The notes beneath the pieces are model-generated. The model was not told the origin of the DNA, did no database searches, and saw nothing but the letters and a program-made list of their open reading frames with translations. The position numbers and the translations under genes are program-made. 64,000 nt of DNA from Erysipelotrichaceae bacterium (GTDB lineage Bacteria > Bacillota_I > Bacilli_A > Erysipelotrichales > Erysipelotrichaceae): assembly GCA_017432005.1 (NCBI GenBank), contig JAFRKA010000018.1:1-64000 (forward strand), written 5' to 3'. Positions within the stretch are counted from its first letter, which is position 1, and each line of letters begins with the position of its first letter. Positions 36,744 through 47,774 of the stretch are shown one piece after another.

Positions 36744-38576
36744 TTATTCCTGTTTTTCAGGCACTTCCAGTCTCTTGAACTGTTTCTCGTAGAGTTCCGT
36801 ATAGACACCGTTCTGTTTCACCAGATCGGCATGTTTGCCTCTTTCAACGATCATACCGTCCTTGATCACGAGGATCTCATCGGCAGCCAGAACCGTTGAG
36901 AGTCTATGAGCGATCAGGATCGAAGTCCTCTCCGCGATCAATGGTTCGATCGCCTGCTGGATGAGGTCTTCCGAGATCGTATCGAGAGCTGAAGTAGCTT
37001 CATCGAAGATCATCAGTGCCGGATCCTTAAGCAGGACTCTGGCGATCGAAATACGCTGTTTCTCACCGCCTGAGAGCTTAAGTCCCCTGTTGCCTACCAT
37101 CGTATCGTATCCGTCTTTCTGGGACATGATGAAATCATGAATGTTGGCCTTCTTGCATGCTTCCGTTATCTCTTCCATCGTAGCTTCAGGACGGGCATAA
37201 AGCAGATTGTCTTTTATCGTTCCAGAGAACAGATAAGTCTCCTGTGAGACCATGCCGATATTGCTTCTGAGCCATTTGAGATCGAGGTTGCGGACATCTA
37301 CGCCTTCAAAACGTACCGTACCGCTCCAGACATCATAAAGACGCGGTATGAGATTGACGATCGTTGATTTGCCTGAACCTGACGGTCCGACGAACGCTAT
37401 ACAGCGGCCTTTAGGAAGTGAGAATGAGATGTCCGTGAGGATCTGACGGTCAGGAGAATAGCCGAAATCGACATTCTCGAAACTGACTTTTCCGGTAGCA
37501 GTGACCGGAACGATCGGATTGCGGATCTCCTGGATCTCCGGTTCCATATCGAAGTAATCAAAGATCCTGGTAAAGTTGGCCATGGAACGGATCCATTCTA
37601 CGCCGATCGACAGCAGTGAATTCACCGGTCCGTACATGCGGCTGAGCAATGAGACCATGACAGTTATATCGCCGACCGTGAGCGACTGATCATAGTTCAT
37701 CATGATGACACCGCCGGCCAGATAGATCAGCATCGGTCCGAACGAAGTGAAGGTGCTGATCATCATCCAGAACCATCGGCCGGCCATCGATTCCTTGATG
37801 TTGAGCTTGATCATCCTTTCATTGCTGGCACGATATTTCTCATACTCCCTGTCTTCGGCAGTGAACAGTTTGACCAGAAGCTGACCGGAAACAGACAGCG
37901 TCTCATTGAGGATTCCGTTGATCTCATCGCGGTTCTCCTGAGCTTCCTTGGTCAGAGCCCAGCGCTTCTTGCCGGCCATCCTGGTAGGAAGGCTGAACAG
38001 CGGCACGATGACCAGTGCCATCGTCGCCAGGATCCAGTTGCGTCTGTACATCGCCACCAGGGCAGCGATCAGGGTGATCACATTGGAAAGGATCGAAGCG
38101 AAGGTATTGGAGATGATATTCTGAACACCGGAGATATCATCAGTCATACGGGTGATGACATCGCCCTGATTGTTTTCTGTAAAGAAACGGGTCCCCATTT
38201 TAAGCAGATGGGCGAACATCTGATTGCGCATATCATAGGTGATGTGCTGAGCGATCCAGGAGTTCATGTAGTTCTGCAAAACGCCGACCAGATTTGAAGC
38301 GATCTTGAGAACGAACGATATGACGATCAGCTTCACCAGGGTCGGCATCGAACGTCCGATCAGGCCTTCATCGACGATCCTGCCGGTCAGGATCGAAGGA
38401 TACATGTCCAGTACAGCCGACATACTGATCGCCAAAAGAGCCAGCATCAGCTGCGGGATATACGGTTTCAGATAGGAAAAGATCCTCTTGATCAAAGGCC
38501 AGGTAACTTTAACGGCATTATTCTTTTCTTCTTCAGTCAGATAGGCTCTGCCGCCCATGTGTCCAGGTCCGGGCAT
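36744..38576 (-). CDS. ABC exporter half-transporter, multidrug/lipid type
   Basis: 610 residues: a type IV transmembrane domain of six helices (about 35-335) fused to an ATPase. Walker A GPSGSGKST near 398, signature LSGGEKQR near 500, Walker B LMIFDEATSALD near 520, switch His IAHRLST near 555. Related to MsbA/BmrA-type proteins; substrate unknown. It may be a homodimer or pair with a gene elsewhere, since no second half-transporter adjoins. The N-terminus MPGPGHMGGRAY is the Gly-rich lead seen in some heterodimer partners. GGAGG precedes the ATG. Confidence 0.9.
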   Translation of the reverse strand: MPGPGHMGGRAYLTEEEKNNAVKVTWPLIKRIFSYLKPYIPQLMLALLAISMSAVLDMYPSILTGRIVDEGLIGRSMPTLVKLIVISFVLKIASNLVGVLQNYMNSWIAQHITYDMRNQMFAHLLKMGTRFFTENNQGDVITRMTDDISGVQNIISNTFASILSNVITLIAALVAMYRRNWILATMALVIVPLFSLPTRMAGKKRWALTKEAQENRDEINGILNETLSVSGQLLVKLFTAEDREYEKYRASNERMIKLNIKESMAGRWFWMMISTFTSFGPMLIYLAGGVIMMNYDQSLTVGDITVMVSLLSRMYGPVNSLLSIGVEWIRSMANFTRIFDYFDMEPEIQEIRNPIVPVTATGKVSFENVDFGYSPDRQILTDISFSLPKGRCIAFVGPSGSGKSTIVNLIPRLYDVWSGTVRFEGVDVRNLDLKWLRSNIGMVSQETYLFSGTIKDNLLYARPEATMEEITEACKKANIHDFIMSQKDGYDTMVGNRGLKLSGGEKQRISIARVLLKDPALMIFDEATSALDTISEDLIQQAIEPLIAERTSILIAHRLSTVLAADEILVIKDGMIVERGKHADLVKQNGVYTELYEKQFKRLEVPEKQE

Positions 38577-38612
38577 AAAATACCTCCTGTTTCTTAGCTA
38601 ATCAACTTAAAT

Positions 38613-38651
38613 CCATTATACAAAAAAGTTCCCTCTTCCGAGAGAACTTTT
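38613..38651 (-). terminator. groEL terminator followed at once by the exporter promoter
   Basis: On the minus strand, AAAAGTT and CTCT pair with their complements across a TCGG-containing loop, with a small CC bulge, then T6. The sequence runs straight into GTATAAT, a -10 for the ABC exporter gene. Confidence 0.8.
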
Positions 38652-38671
38652 AAGATTGATTATTCAGCGGT

Positions 38672-40587
<1,916 letters not shown>

Positions 40588-40611
40588 TATATTACCTCCT
40601 TACACTACTCT

Positions 40612-40639
40612 ATTATAACCATTTATAGCACTCAGTCAA
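40612..40639 (-). promoter_or_regulatory. Promoter of groES-groEL
   Basis: Minus strand -35 TTGACT (40639-40634) and -10 TATAAT (40617-40612) with 16-bp spacing. The -35 lies in the CIRCE spacer, the same layout as at hrcA. Confidence 0.85.
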
Positions 40640-40651
40640 TAAGAGTGCTAA
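40625..40651 (-). promoter_or_regulatory. CIRCE operator of groES-groEL
   Basis: ATAGCACTC, nine bases, GAGTGCTAA: one mismatch in 18 consensus positions. Predicted HrcA site covering the -35 region of the groES promoter. Confidence 0.92.
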
Positions 40652-40674
40652 ACATTGGCACTATATTATCACTC

Positions 40675-40700
40675 ATCAAAAAAAGGCGATCGCTCGCCTC
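40675..40700 (-). terminator. Terminator of the amidase-like gene
   Basis: Minus strand stem AGGCGA / TCGCCT with a GCGA loop followed by T7. It overlaps the stop codon of the gene ending at 40699. Confidence 0.85.
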
Positions 40701-41925
40701 AGTTACAACCCAGGATCTTGATCAGCAGAACGTTCGTATACGTATATGCTTCGATTGGGAAATCCTTCATATCGATGGAGTTGGAATTTACCAGGATATG
40801 ACCGTCAACGACCTTGGAAACGATGACCGTATGCGACAGTCCGCCGTTGCCGACGATGATGATATCGCCCGGTTGCGCATATGATATATCCACATTCACA
40901 TCAGCCACGAGACCTTTACCGATGTTGTCCCTGGCATAATTGTAGAAATAACCGACATTGACCCAGGACTGGGTACGCCCTTCCGGTGTTTCCTCGTCAT
41001 TTATATAAGGCTCATAGTCCGGATCTTCCACATAACACTTCCACTGTTCTTCGCCCTCGTGATCCATCCTGATGCCGCCGCTAAGCATGGCTTGCGAAGC
41101 GTAGTTCTGACAGTTTCCACCTTCATCAGAGAATTCATACCACTCCGGATTGCGGTCATGGTAATACTGATATGAATAAGCGACAGCCGCTTCACGGTCA
41201 TATGTGTCTTTAACTCTCTTGTCAGTGAAATAAGCTTCTTTCTGTGCCCTGGGGATCAAAACTTCCGTATTATATGCGATCAGATCCTTCATCTGTCTGA
41301 GATAGTAATCATAAGTCTCATTCAGTTTATCCATGCTTTCGTCGTTTTCATAGAAAGTCAGATAATAACCCTGAACCTTATTCAGATCAGTAATCTTGAG
41401 ATCCTTATCGATTATGAAACTGTTTTCGATATCATAAGCTGATGATTCAATACCGTTAAGAAAACGGAAACTGAAGTAGTCATCTTCCAGAAGATCGACA
41501 TGATATTTACCGCCCTCTTCCTTATAATCTGTCACCTTCAGATCATAGTGTGCTTTATTCATCGAGAAATCAAAGTCATAGATCTTTCGGGTACTCACAA
41601 GCAATCCGATCGCTTTTTCGGAAACAGCTGCCATCTTTTCTTCAGCGAAGAGATCCTTAAGTTCAGCTTCTTCAAGAGTATAGATACTGCGATAATAAGC
41701 ATCCATATAATCAGTGATTGTCTTCATGACTTCAGCGGGAACACCATATTCGTCACTCACACTGCCTTTAAAAGAAGCAGGTATCTTATTATCTGCCGGT
41801 ATGACAGTCGACTCGTCAGGCTGCTTCTCACTGTTTCTGTCTATCAAAGTAAGACAGGCAAAAAGCGTCAGTCCCAGCATCGCCGTGAGGATCATGAACA
41901 TCAGCAGTCTGTTTCTCAGTTTCAT
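40699..41925 (-). CDS. Amidase_6-like secreted or membrane-anchored protein
   Basis: 408 residues. One N-terminal hydrophobic segment (about 5-26) is a signal anchor; a novel region of about 220 residues follows; the C-terminal 170 residues match the putative amidase domain (Amidase_6, papain-like fold): AVAYSYQYYHDRNPEWYEF, GGNCQNYASQAMLSGG with the presumed catalytic Cys, TQSWVNVGYF, QPGDIIIV and LSHTVIVSKV with the presumed His. The usual Asp before the Cys reads Asn. Probably acts at the cell wall. TATAAT ends 6 nt before the ATG: leaderless. Confidence 0.75.
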   Translation of the reverse strand: MKLRNRLLMFMILTAMLGLTLFACLTLIDRNSEKQPDESTVIPADNKIPASFKGSVSDEYGVPAEVMKTITDYMDAYYRSIYTLEEAELKDLFAEEKMAAVSEKAIGLLVSTRKIYDFDFSMNKAHYDLKVTDYKEEGGKYHVDLLEDDYFSFRFLNGIESSAYDIENSFIIDKDLKITDLNKVQGYYLTFYENDESMDKLNETYDYYLRQMKDLIAYNTEVLIPRAQKEAYFTDKRVKDTYDREAAVAYSYQYYHDRNPEWYEFSDEGGNCQNYASQAMLSGGIRMDHEGEEQWKCYVEDPDYEPYINDEETPEGRTQSWVNVGYFYNYARDNIGKGLVADVNVDISYAQPGDIIIVGNGGLSHTVIVSKVVDGHILVNSNSIDMKDFPIEAYTYTNVLLIKILGCN

Positions 41926-41955
41926 GGTTTAATTATAAGGCAAATAGATGATATT

Positions 41956-41976
41956 AAAAAGCTGTCCGAAGACAGC
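41956..41976 (-). terminator. Terminator with UUCG tetraloop
   Basis: Minus strand stem GCTGTC / GACAGC closed by a C(UUCG)G loop and followed by T5. Ends the operon that starts with gtrA or the gene at 43766. Confidence 0.88.
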
Positions 41977-41985
41977 CTGACGATA

Positions 41986-42732
41986 TCAGAACTGGCGCGT
42001 ATACCCGGCCGGAATGAAGAAATAATTATCCTTCACTTCATAACAGAATTGACGGTTATGGATATGCAGTTCGAGATTATTCATGTTGAAACGGACACCA
42101 GCTTTCGCTCCGTCCGCAAACTCGAAAAAGAGCCCGTTATCATTGTCTGTGACCCAGGTGGCACTTGGCCCGATGATCGTGATCCTGCAGAAAGCTTCGA
42201 CGATCTGATCGATCTTCTCTTTATCGGTGATCTTTTCCTGGCTGATGCCGGCGATCGAACCCCTGTTGATGATGACCTTCACCGGTCTGTCTTCAAGGAT
42301 GTTCTTTAAGTGTTCATCATTCAGAGCCTGATACAGATATTCTCCCTTCAAAGGCAGATGGCACAATGGTGCCTCATCAGTATCTTTGATGTATTTTATT
42401 TTGATTTCGATCTTTACCGGTTCACTTTCGAATTTCTTCTGAAAACCGGAACGGTGTTCATTCTTCTCAAATAGTGCGTGATCGAAACCGTAGTATTCTT
42501 CCGGATCACTATAAAGGACGTTCCCTTCTTCATCCAGAAAATCGATCGCATAGCCGACCGTACTTATTTTCAATTCTGAACTGTTATACAGTAAGGAAAC
42601 GATCGAAAAGATATGACTGTCAGTCCTTTCGTTATACTTATGAGCGATATTACATTCGACCTGAATGCCTCCTTCACTCTCACTGATGGCATGTAATTCA
42701 GGAAGTATCTTGATGAAATCAGGATTGTACAT
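41986..42732 (-). CDS. Cytosolic member of an undescribed paralogous family
   Basis: 248 residues, no signal peptide. The C-terminal half matches the lipoprotein at 45687-46484 along its length: KGEYLYQALNDEH, PVKVII, ITDKEKIDQIVEAF, VTDNDNGLFFEFADG and NLELHI line up in order. Function unknown. ATG 42732 is chosen because AAAGG lies 9 nt upstream and the start overlaps the previous stop (TAATG); an upstream ATG at 42759 lacks a ribosome site. Confidence 0.7.
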   Translation of the reverse strand: MYNPDFIKILPELHAISESEGGIQVECNIAHKYNERTDSHIFSIVSLLYNSSELKISTVGYAIDFLDEEGNVLYSDPEEYYGFDHALFEKNEHRSGFQKKFESEPVKIEIKIKYIKDTDEAPLCHLPLKGEYLYQALNDEHLKNILEDRPVKVIINRGSIAGISQEKITDKEKIDQIVEAFCRITIIGPSATWVTDNDNGLFFEFADGAKAGVRFNMNNLELHIHNRQFCYEVKDNYFFIPAGYTRQF

Positions 42733-43766
42733 TATCTGTTGCCTTTCTGCTGAGTGCACAGTTCACTGAAAGCATCCATATTCTCTCTGTCGTATCCTAA
42801 TCTTACTTCAGGATTTTTTTCCTGCAGTATGTTCATAATCTCATCGTGATTCTCGCCGGTAATGCTGCGGTTCTTCTTGCCGAAAGTCTTTCCGGTCCCG
42901 CACACTGTTCTAATTCCGTCTTTGGTGCAGATGTTGAGGAAATCATAATCGGAGATACCATTGGTCCTGTGTTTGGTCAGATAGGCCCAGAAGATATCAG
43001 CATAGTCGATGATCTTCAATGCACCGTTATAACTGATGAGATGACTGTCAGTCAGTATCACTTTCAGCTTCTCATAGACCTTCGTATCCTCACCGCTGAT
43101 CTCATCGGCCAGTAACGTCGCCTCCGTATTGAGCGGATCAGCGTAGGCTTCATAGGAACTGCTCTGTGATCTGCCCTGCAGGAACATGATCAGTCCGGCC
43201 AGGAAAGCAATGATCGACAGGATCATCTCTGTTCCGGATATCTGAAACAGCATGGCCGGCAGATTCACACTGCGATGCGCTTCCAGCATCACGTCTCCCA
43301 GCATATCTTCAAAATTGCTGTAATCGACGACCTGTCCGCCATAGGTCTCATTCACACCTTCGATCGCGTAACTGACACAATCATCAGGGATGGCTTTCGT
43401 ATAGCCCCAGATCCTGACTGTATCATTGTGATCGAACTGTTCGGCAAAATAATCAAAGTCCTTCTCTTTGATCGTCATGATATACATGTATTCATCATCG
43501 TAGGCGATATAGTAACCCAGGTCATCACCGTAAGAAGCAAACTGGAAAAATCCCACGGTATCCAGATAGGCGACCTTGCCGGTCTTGTTTCCTTCTTCAG
43601 ACATGATCACATCATTGAGATGCACGGCATTGTTTTTGGCATTCACTGTCTTCAGAAAGCCAAACACCAGTAAAACAGCGGCCAGTCCCAGCAGGATAAC
43701 ACCGATGATCATGTTTCTTCTGGAACTTTTATATTCTTTGTCGATAAGACTGTTATTAAGTAACAT
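42732..43766 (-). CDS. Two-TM membrane protein, unknown
   Basis: 344 residues with two hydrophobic helices (about 19-39 and 175-195) enclosing an outside domain of about 135 residues; the C-terminal 145 residues are cytosolic and include a DSHLISYNGALKIIDYADIFWAY stretch resembling PH-like YdbT/DUF-type membrane regulators, which I cannot confirm. AAAGGAG lies before the ATG. Coupled to the next gene by a stop/start overlap. Confidence 0.65.
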   Translation of the reverse strand: MLLNNSLIDKEYKSSRRNMIIGVILLGLAAVLLVFGFLKTVNAKNNAVHLNDVIMSEEGNKTGKVAYLDTVGFFQFASYGDDLGYYIAYDDEYMYIMTIKEKDFDYFAEQFDHNDTVRIWGYTKAIPDDCVSYAIEGVNETYGGQVVDYSNFEDMLGDVMLEAHRSVNLPAMLFQISGTEMILSIIAFLAGLIMFLQGRSQSSSYEAYADPLNTEATLLADEISGEDTKVYEKLKVILTDSHLISYNGALKIIDYADIFWAYLTKHRTNGISDYDFLNICTKDGIRTVCGTGKTFGKKNRSITGENHDEIMNILQEKNPEVRLGYDRENMDAFSELCTQQKGNR

Positions 43767-43793
43767 TGTGAGACTCCTTTTTCTAAAATTCTA

Positions 43794-45110
43794 TCACTGT
43801 TTCATTCCGACCAGCGTCCGACGGATATTGTCATATATCTTATTTCTGATCTCACGGTATCTGTCGATATCGGCTTCATCGATATCGCTGAAACACAGAG
43901 CCAGATAATCCTTCTCGGCCTTGACGAGCTCATCATCCAGTTTACCTGGTACATATTCATACAGGACCTTATCATCATCGAACAGTTTGATGTCAGCGAT
44001 CTTTACATAAGGTAACGGAAGCAGTTTCGTCAGCGTCAGTGTGCAGACAGTCAGTGTCAGATTGCAGAAGGAAGCGATCTCTTCGATCGCAGCCGGTTTC
44101 TTCTTCTTGTAAAGGAAATAAAGGACTTTCATGTCATTGAGATCGATCCTGTTCTGCTGAGCGATCGGACTGAGAATCTGAAGGAACAGATTGCGCTTGA
44201 CATAATCAAACAGCAGTTCACTGCCTTCCAGACTCTCATCAAAAAACAGTTTCTCTCCTCTTTCCTCACCCAGTTTTCTGGCTCCGCCGAGAAACGGTAT
44301 CGCAAAAGCATCGGTACTGACGGCCAGAAGATAACCGTAGATGATCGGTTTCCTTTCCTCATAATCCTCTTCATCATTTATATTCTTATAGAAATCGGCA
44401 TAGTAGCGGATGACACTCGTCTTCATCTTCACCGTATTCTCGATACTGAGGTTCTGTTCGACCAGTGAACCCTCAGTACGCACATAATAATAGACCGGAG
44501 CCTTCAGGACATATACCGTTTTGGCATGCAGAAGATACTCCAGATTGAAGATCATGTCCTCGCAATAACTGATGCCCTCATCCATGCGGATCTTACTATT
44601 TTCAATGATGCTGCGACGGTACAGTTTGTTCCACAGCACCCCATAATAGAAATCAGCTGGTCTCAGCAGCATCTTGTCCGCATATTCATTGCGTGTTATC
44701 ATACCGCCTTTACTGATCGAACCTTTCCTGGATATCTTGTCACCGATGACCCGGTAGAAATCACCGATCACCATGTCAGCATCACTCTCCTCAATGGCTC
44801 TGACCATCATCTTGACAGAATCGAAAGGCAGCCAATCATCGACATCGATGAACTGGATATAATCTCCAGAAGCCAGGGAAAGACCTTTGTTTCTGGTCGA
44901 AGATACACCGCCGTTCTCTTTATGAACGGGAATGATCCTCTCATCCTTTTCTGCATATTCCTTCATGATCTTATATGAATTGTCCCTGCTTCCATCATCT
45001 ACTAAGATGATCTCCAGATCACGGTGATCCTGAGCCAAGATACTGTCGATACAGCGTGACAGCGATCTTTCTCCGTTATAAACGGGAACGATGATGCTTA
45101 CTTTACTCAT
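43794..45110 (-). CDS. Family 2 glycosyltransferase
   Basis: About 438 residues. N-terminal GT-A domain: VSIIVPVYNGERSLSRCIDSIL at 3-25, LVDDGSRDNS near 40, and the DVDDW metal-binding DxD near 92. The C-terminal 200 residues are a mostly helical extension, with a winged-helix-like stretch near 340-380 (IDLNDMKVLYFLYK, IEEIASFCNLTLTVCTLTL), unusual for GT2 enzymes. AAGGAG lies 7 nt before ATG 45110; the longer in-frame start is not supported. Overlaps gtrA by 8 nt, so it probably builds a surface glycan with a GtrA-linked lipid carrier. Confidence 0.85.
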   Translation of the reverse strand: MSKVSIIVPVYNGERSLSRCIDSILAQDHRDLEIILVDDGSRDNSYKIMKEYAEKDERIIPVHKENGGVSSTRNKGLSLASGDYIQFIDVDDWLPFDSVKMMVRAIEESDADMVIGDFYRVIGDKISRKGSISKGGMITRNEYADKMLLRPADFYYGVLWNKLYRRSIIENSKIRMDEGISYCEDMIFNLEYLLHAKTVYVLKAPVYYYVRTEGSLVEQNLSIENTVKMKTSVIRYYADFYKNINDEEDYEERKPIIYGYLLAVSTDAFAIPFLGGARKLGEERGEKLFFDESLEGSELLFDYVKRNLFLQILSPIAQQNRIDLNDMKVLYFLYKKKKPAAIEEIASFCNLTLTVCTLTLTKLLPLPYVKIADIKLFDDDKVLYEYVPGKLDDELVKAEKDYLALCFSDIDEADIDRYREIRNKIYDNIRRTLVGMKQ

Positions 45111-45648
45111 TTGTTTTCTCCTTGAACAGTACATATTTTTCCAGCGGATAAACGACCGCGAACTGGATCAGCCCTGCCGCAAGGGCAGCGATCGTCCTTG
45201 ATGCATAAGCCAAGGAAGTCTGATTGAGTGCCGAGGCGATGACGCCCTGGACCCAGGTCGTAAACAGGATCAGGATGAACATGACCGCAAAAAACAGGAT
45301 CAGTCCTTTCCTCGTCCCTTTTCCTCTGAAAGTCTTCTTCATGTTGATGAAGTAACCGTAGATATTGGCCAGCAGATTTGAAAGAAAAAACGGCAGGACA
45401 TAAGCCCAGGTCACGACACCGTCGATCACATACCTGCTTTCGATACCGGGGAGCTTTTCCGGATCGAAGATCAGCTGCAGGCAAGGCGACAGCTTGATCG
45501 TAAGACCGTCGAACACAAAAGGCAGCAGATTGACCAGGATCAGCTGCAGAAGTGAGATGCTTTGTCCGATAATGTTGAATTTGATGAATTGCCAGATATC
45601 GTTATCTCCGTATCTGTCATCAAGCTTTTTCCACCAGCTCATAAACAT
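45103..45648 (-). CDS. GtrA-like membrane protein
   Basis: 181 residues with four hydrophobic helices (about 20-45, 75-95, 105-125, 140-165), the GtrA layout. Family members help move polyprenyl-linked sugars across the membrane or aid cell-wall glycosylation. FIKFNIIGQSISLLQLILVNLL near the start fits the family's first helix. TATAAT ends 5 nt before the first ATG, without Shine-Dalgarno. Upstream of and coupled to the GT2 gene. Confidence 0.8.
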   Translation of the reverse strand: MFMSWWKKLDDRYGDNDIWQFIKFNIIGQSISLLQLILVNLLPFVFDGLTIKLSPCLQLIFDPEKLPGIESRYVIDGVVTWAYVLPFFLSNLLANIYGYFINMKKTFRGKGTRKGLILFFAVMFILILFTTWVQGVIASALNQTSLAYASRTIAALAAGLIQFAVVYPLEKYVLFKEKTNE

Positions 45649-45675
45649 AAACTATTATATTCCTTAGCTGCATTT

Positions 45676-45697
45676 AAAAACAGGACTCAGTCCTGTT
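45676..45697 (-). terminator. Terminator of the lipoprotein gene at 45687
   Basis: Minus strand 8-bp stem AACAGGAC / GTCCTGTT with a 3-nt loop that contains the stop codon, followed by T-rich sequence. The gtrA -10 follows about 20 nt later. Confidence 0.85.
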
Positions 45698-46484
45698 GTT
45701 CCTCTTCATAAGCAGCGAGCTCATTGCACAATTTCCAGAACGGACCGAAGTCCTCCAGTTCATAAAGATGAGAATTGCCGTTAATGTTGAGCTCCAGAGT
45801 AGTCAGATTGAAACTGACATAATACTCGGTCCCGTCCGCGAACGTGAATCTGACCCCGTTATAATTATCTGTGACAAACACATCAGTCTCATCACCGACC
45901 TTGACCTTTGTGAATGCTTCGACCAGTTCATTGATCGTCTCTTCATCCGTAACATCAGCTGTTTCTGCAGCTCCCATATGATCGATATGGATATAGATAT
46001 TGACCGGTTTCTCATCCTTTATCATGTTCATATGCTCACTGTTGAGCGCTTCATAAAGATATTCACCTTTCTGCGGTACATGAACAGTCGGTATATCCGT
46101 CACATCCTTCAGTTCCAGAACATCAACTTCGATCTTTGAAGCTTTTTCTTCATGCTGGAAAGATACCTCATAAGTGGCTTTTTCGCCCTTCTTCAGGGAA
46201 ACATCCTCACCTTCCCAGGCCGGAGTGAACGTGAACAGTTCGTTGCCTTCCTTATCCAGGAAATGGATACAGAACTTGACATACATTATCTCTCTGTCGG
46301 AACTGTTCAGAATATCCGAAACGACAGAATAAACAGTGTTGCCGGCTTTATTCTTTTCAGTAGTGACATTTGTATTGACACTTACTCCGTCTAAAGGAGC
46401 GCTCTCACACGTCAGCTTTGAAGAACAGCCAAACAATGACAGGATCATGATCACGATTATTCCTTTCCAGATATATTTATTCAT
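45687..46484 (-). CDS. Lipoprotein member of the paralogous family
   Basis: 265 residues. Signal peptide with lipobox SLFGCSS (Cys near 20). The first domain has DILNSSDREIMYVKFCIHFLDKEGNEL, then the shared family domain: KGEYLYEALNSEH, PVNIYIHI, VTDEETINELVEAF, VTDNYNGVRFTFADG, TLELNI. The tail is acidic. Extracellular, membrane-attached; function unknown. GAGG lies before the ATG. Confidence 0.75.
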   Translation of the reverse strand: MNKYIWKGIIVIMILSLFGCSSKLTCESAPLDGVSVNTNVTTEKNKAGNTVYSVVSDILNSSDREIMYVKFCIHFLDKEGNELFTFTPAWEGEDVSLKKGEKATYEVSFQHEEKASKIEVDVLELKDVTDIPTVHVPQKGEYLYEALNSEHMNMIKDEKPVNIYIHIDHMGAAETADVTDEETINELVEAFTKVKVGDETDVFVTDNYNGVRFTFADGTEYYVSFNLTTLELNINGNSHLYELEDFGPFWKLCNELAAYEEEQQD

Positions 46485-46525
46485 TAGTATTTACCTCATC
46501 AATATCATAGCAGAAGCCGATAGCA

Positions 46526-46557
46526 TAAAAAAGCGGATGTCCTTAGACACCCGCTTT
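46526..46557 (-). terminator. Terminator of gapA
   Basis: Minus strand stem pairing AAAGCGG with CCGCTTT and TGTC with GACA around a 4-nt loop, one A-C mismatch between the two parts, followed by T6. Confidence 0.85.
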
Positions 46558-46581
46558 ACTGATACTTCAGTTATTCTGATC

Positions 46582-47652
46582 TTAACCTAATTCAGCGAAG
46601 TACTTGATCGTTCTTACCATCTGTGATGTGTAAGAGTTCTCATTGTCGTACCAAGAAACTACCTGTACCAGGTAAGTGTTGTCGCCCATATCAGATACCA
46701 TTGTCTGGTTAGCATCGAACAGAGAACCGAATCTCATACCGATGATATCAGAAGAAACCAGTTTTTCAGTTGTGTAACCGAATGACTCGTTTGCATGAGC
46801 CTTCATAGCTTCGTTGATACCCTCAACAGTAACGCCTTCCTTCTTGACTACAGCGTGAAGGATGGTTGTAGAACCGGTAACAGTCGGAACTCTCTGAGCT
46901 GCGCCGATGAGCTTGCCGTTGAGTTCAGGGATTACCAGACCGATAGCCTTTGCAGCACCGGTTGAGTTAGGAACGATATTGGCAGCACCTGCTCTTGCTC
47001 TCTGGAGGTCACCTTTTCTGTGAGGTCCATCAAGGATCATCTGGTCGCCTGTGTAAGCATGAACAGTTGTCATGATACCTGACTGAATCGGAGCATAATC
47101 ATTTAATGCCTGAGTCATAGGTGCCAGACAGTTTGTCGTACAAGAAGCTGCAGAAATGATCGTATCATCCTTTGTCAGAGTCTTGTGGTTGACATTGTAA
47201 ACGATTGTAGGCAGATCGTTTCCAGCCGGAGCAGAAATAACGACTTTCTTAGCACCTGCATCGATATGAGCCTGTGCCTTTGCCTTTGAAGTATAGAAGC
47301 CTGTGCATTCCAGAACTACATCAACATCTAATTCACCCCAAGGTAAATCAGCTGCGTTAGGTTTTGCATAAATAGTGATTTCCTTGCCATCAACAGTGAT
47401 GGAACCAGGAACTTTTACTGTCTTGCCGTCTTCTTCCAGTTCAGGTTCTTTTGAAGATACAGTATGAAGATTCTCGCCAAAAACGCCACAGTATCCACCC
47501 TGAGCAGAGTCGTACTTTAACAGATTGGCTAACATTTTAGGGCTTGTCAGGTCGTTGATCGCAACAACTTCATAACCCTCGGCACCGAACATCTGACGGA
47601 AAGCTAATCTACCGATACGTCCGAAGCCATTGATTGCAACTTTTACTGCCAT
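46582..47652 (-). CDS. gapA: Glyceraldehyde-3-phosphate dehydrogenase
   Basis: NAD-dependent oxidation and phosphorylation of glyceraldehyde-3-phosphate in glycolysis. 356 residues, about 20 more than most bacterial enzymes because of an insertion near 70-85. Rossmann [20 protein letters not shown] (Asp for NAD preference), catalytic [12 protein letters not shown] near 168, catalytic His in [10 protein letters not shown] near 195, and [13 protein letters not shown] near 335. GGAGG before the ATG; TATAAT at 47695-47690. Codon use is more A/T-ending and uniform than its neighbours, fitting very high expression or a separate origin. Confidence 0.97.
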   Translation of the reverse strand: MAVKVAINGFGRIGRLAFRQMFGAEGYEVVAINDLTSPKMLANLLKYDSAQGGYCGVFGENLHTVSSKEPELEEDGKTVKVPGSITVDGKEITIYAKPNAADLPWGELDVDVVLECTGFYTSKAKAQAHIDAGAKKVVISAPAGNDLPTIVYNVNHKTLTKDDTIISAASCTTNCLAPMTQALNDYAPIQSGIMTTVHAYTGDQMILDGPHRKGDLQRARAGAANIVPNSTGAAKAIGLVIPELNGKLIGAAQRVPTVTGSTTILHAVVKKEGVTVEGINEAMKAHANESFGYTTEKLVSSDIIGMRFGSLFDANQTMVSDMGDNTYLVQVVSWYDNENSYTSQMVRTIKYFAELG

Positions 47653-47740
47653 AACTATTTTTCCTCCTAATTATTATGACTACATCTATATTATAAGGTT
47701 TTCCATCTGTTTTGGATATGAAAATAATACAAAAACCATC

Positions 47741-47768
47741 AAAAAAGGAAGAACTTTCGTCCTTCCTT
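47741..47768 (-). terminator. Terminator of the OB-like lipoprotein gene
   Basis: Minus strand stem AAGGAAGGAC with GTTCTTCCTT (9 of 10 pairs) and a GAAA loop, followed by T6. Confidence 0.85.
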
Positions 47769-47774
47769 AATCTC

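Noticed and set aside
46582..47652. Horizontally acquired gapA
   Set aside because: Its codon use differs from neighbours, but fba shows a similar shift and both are highly expressed glycolytic genes, so expression bias explains it better.
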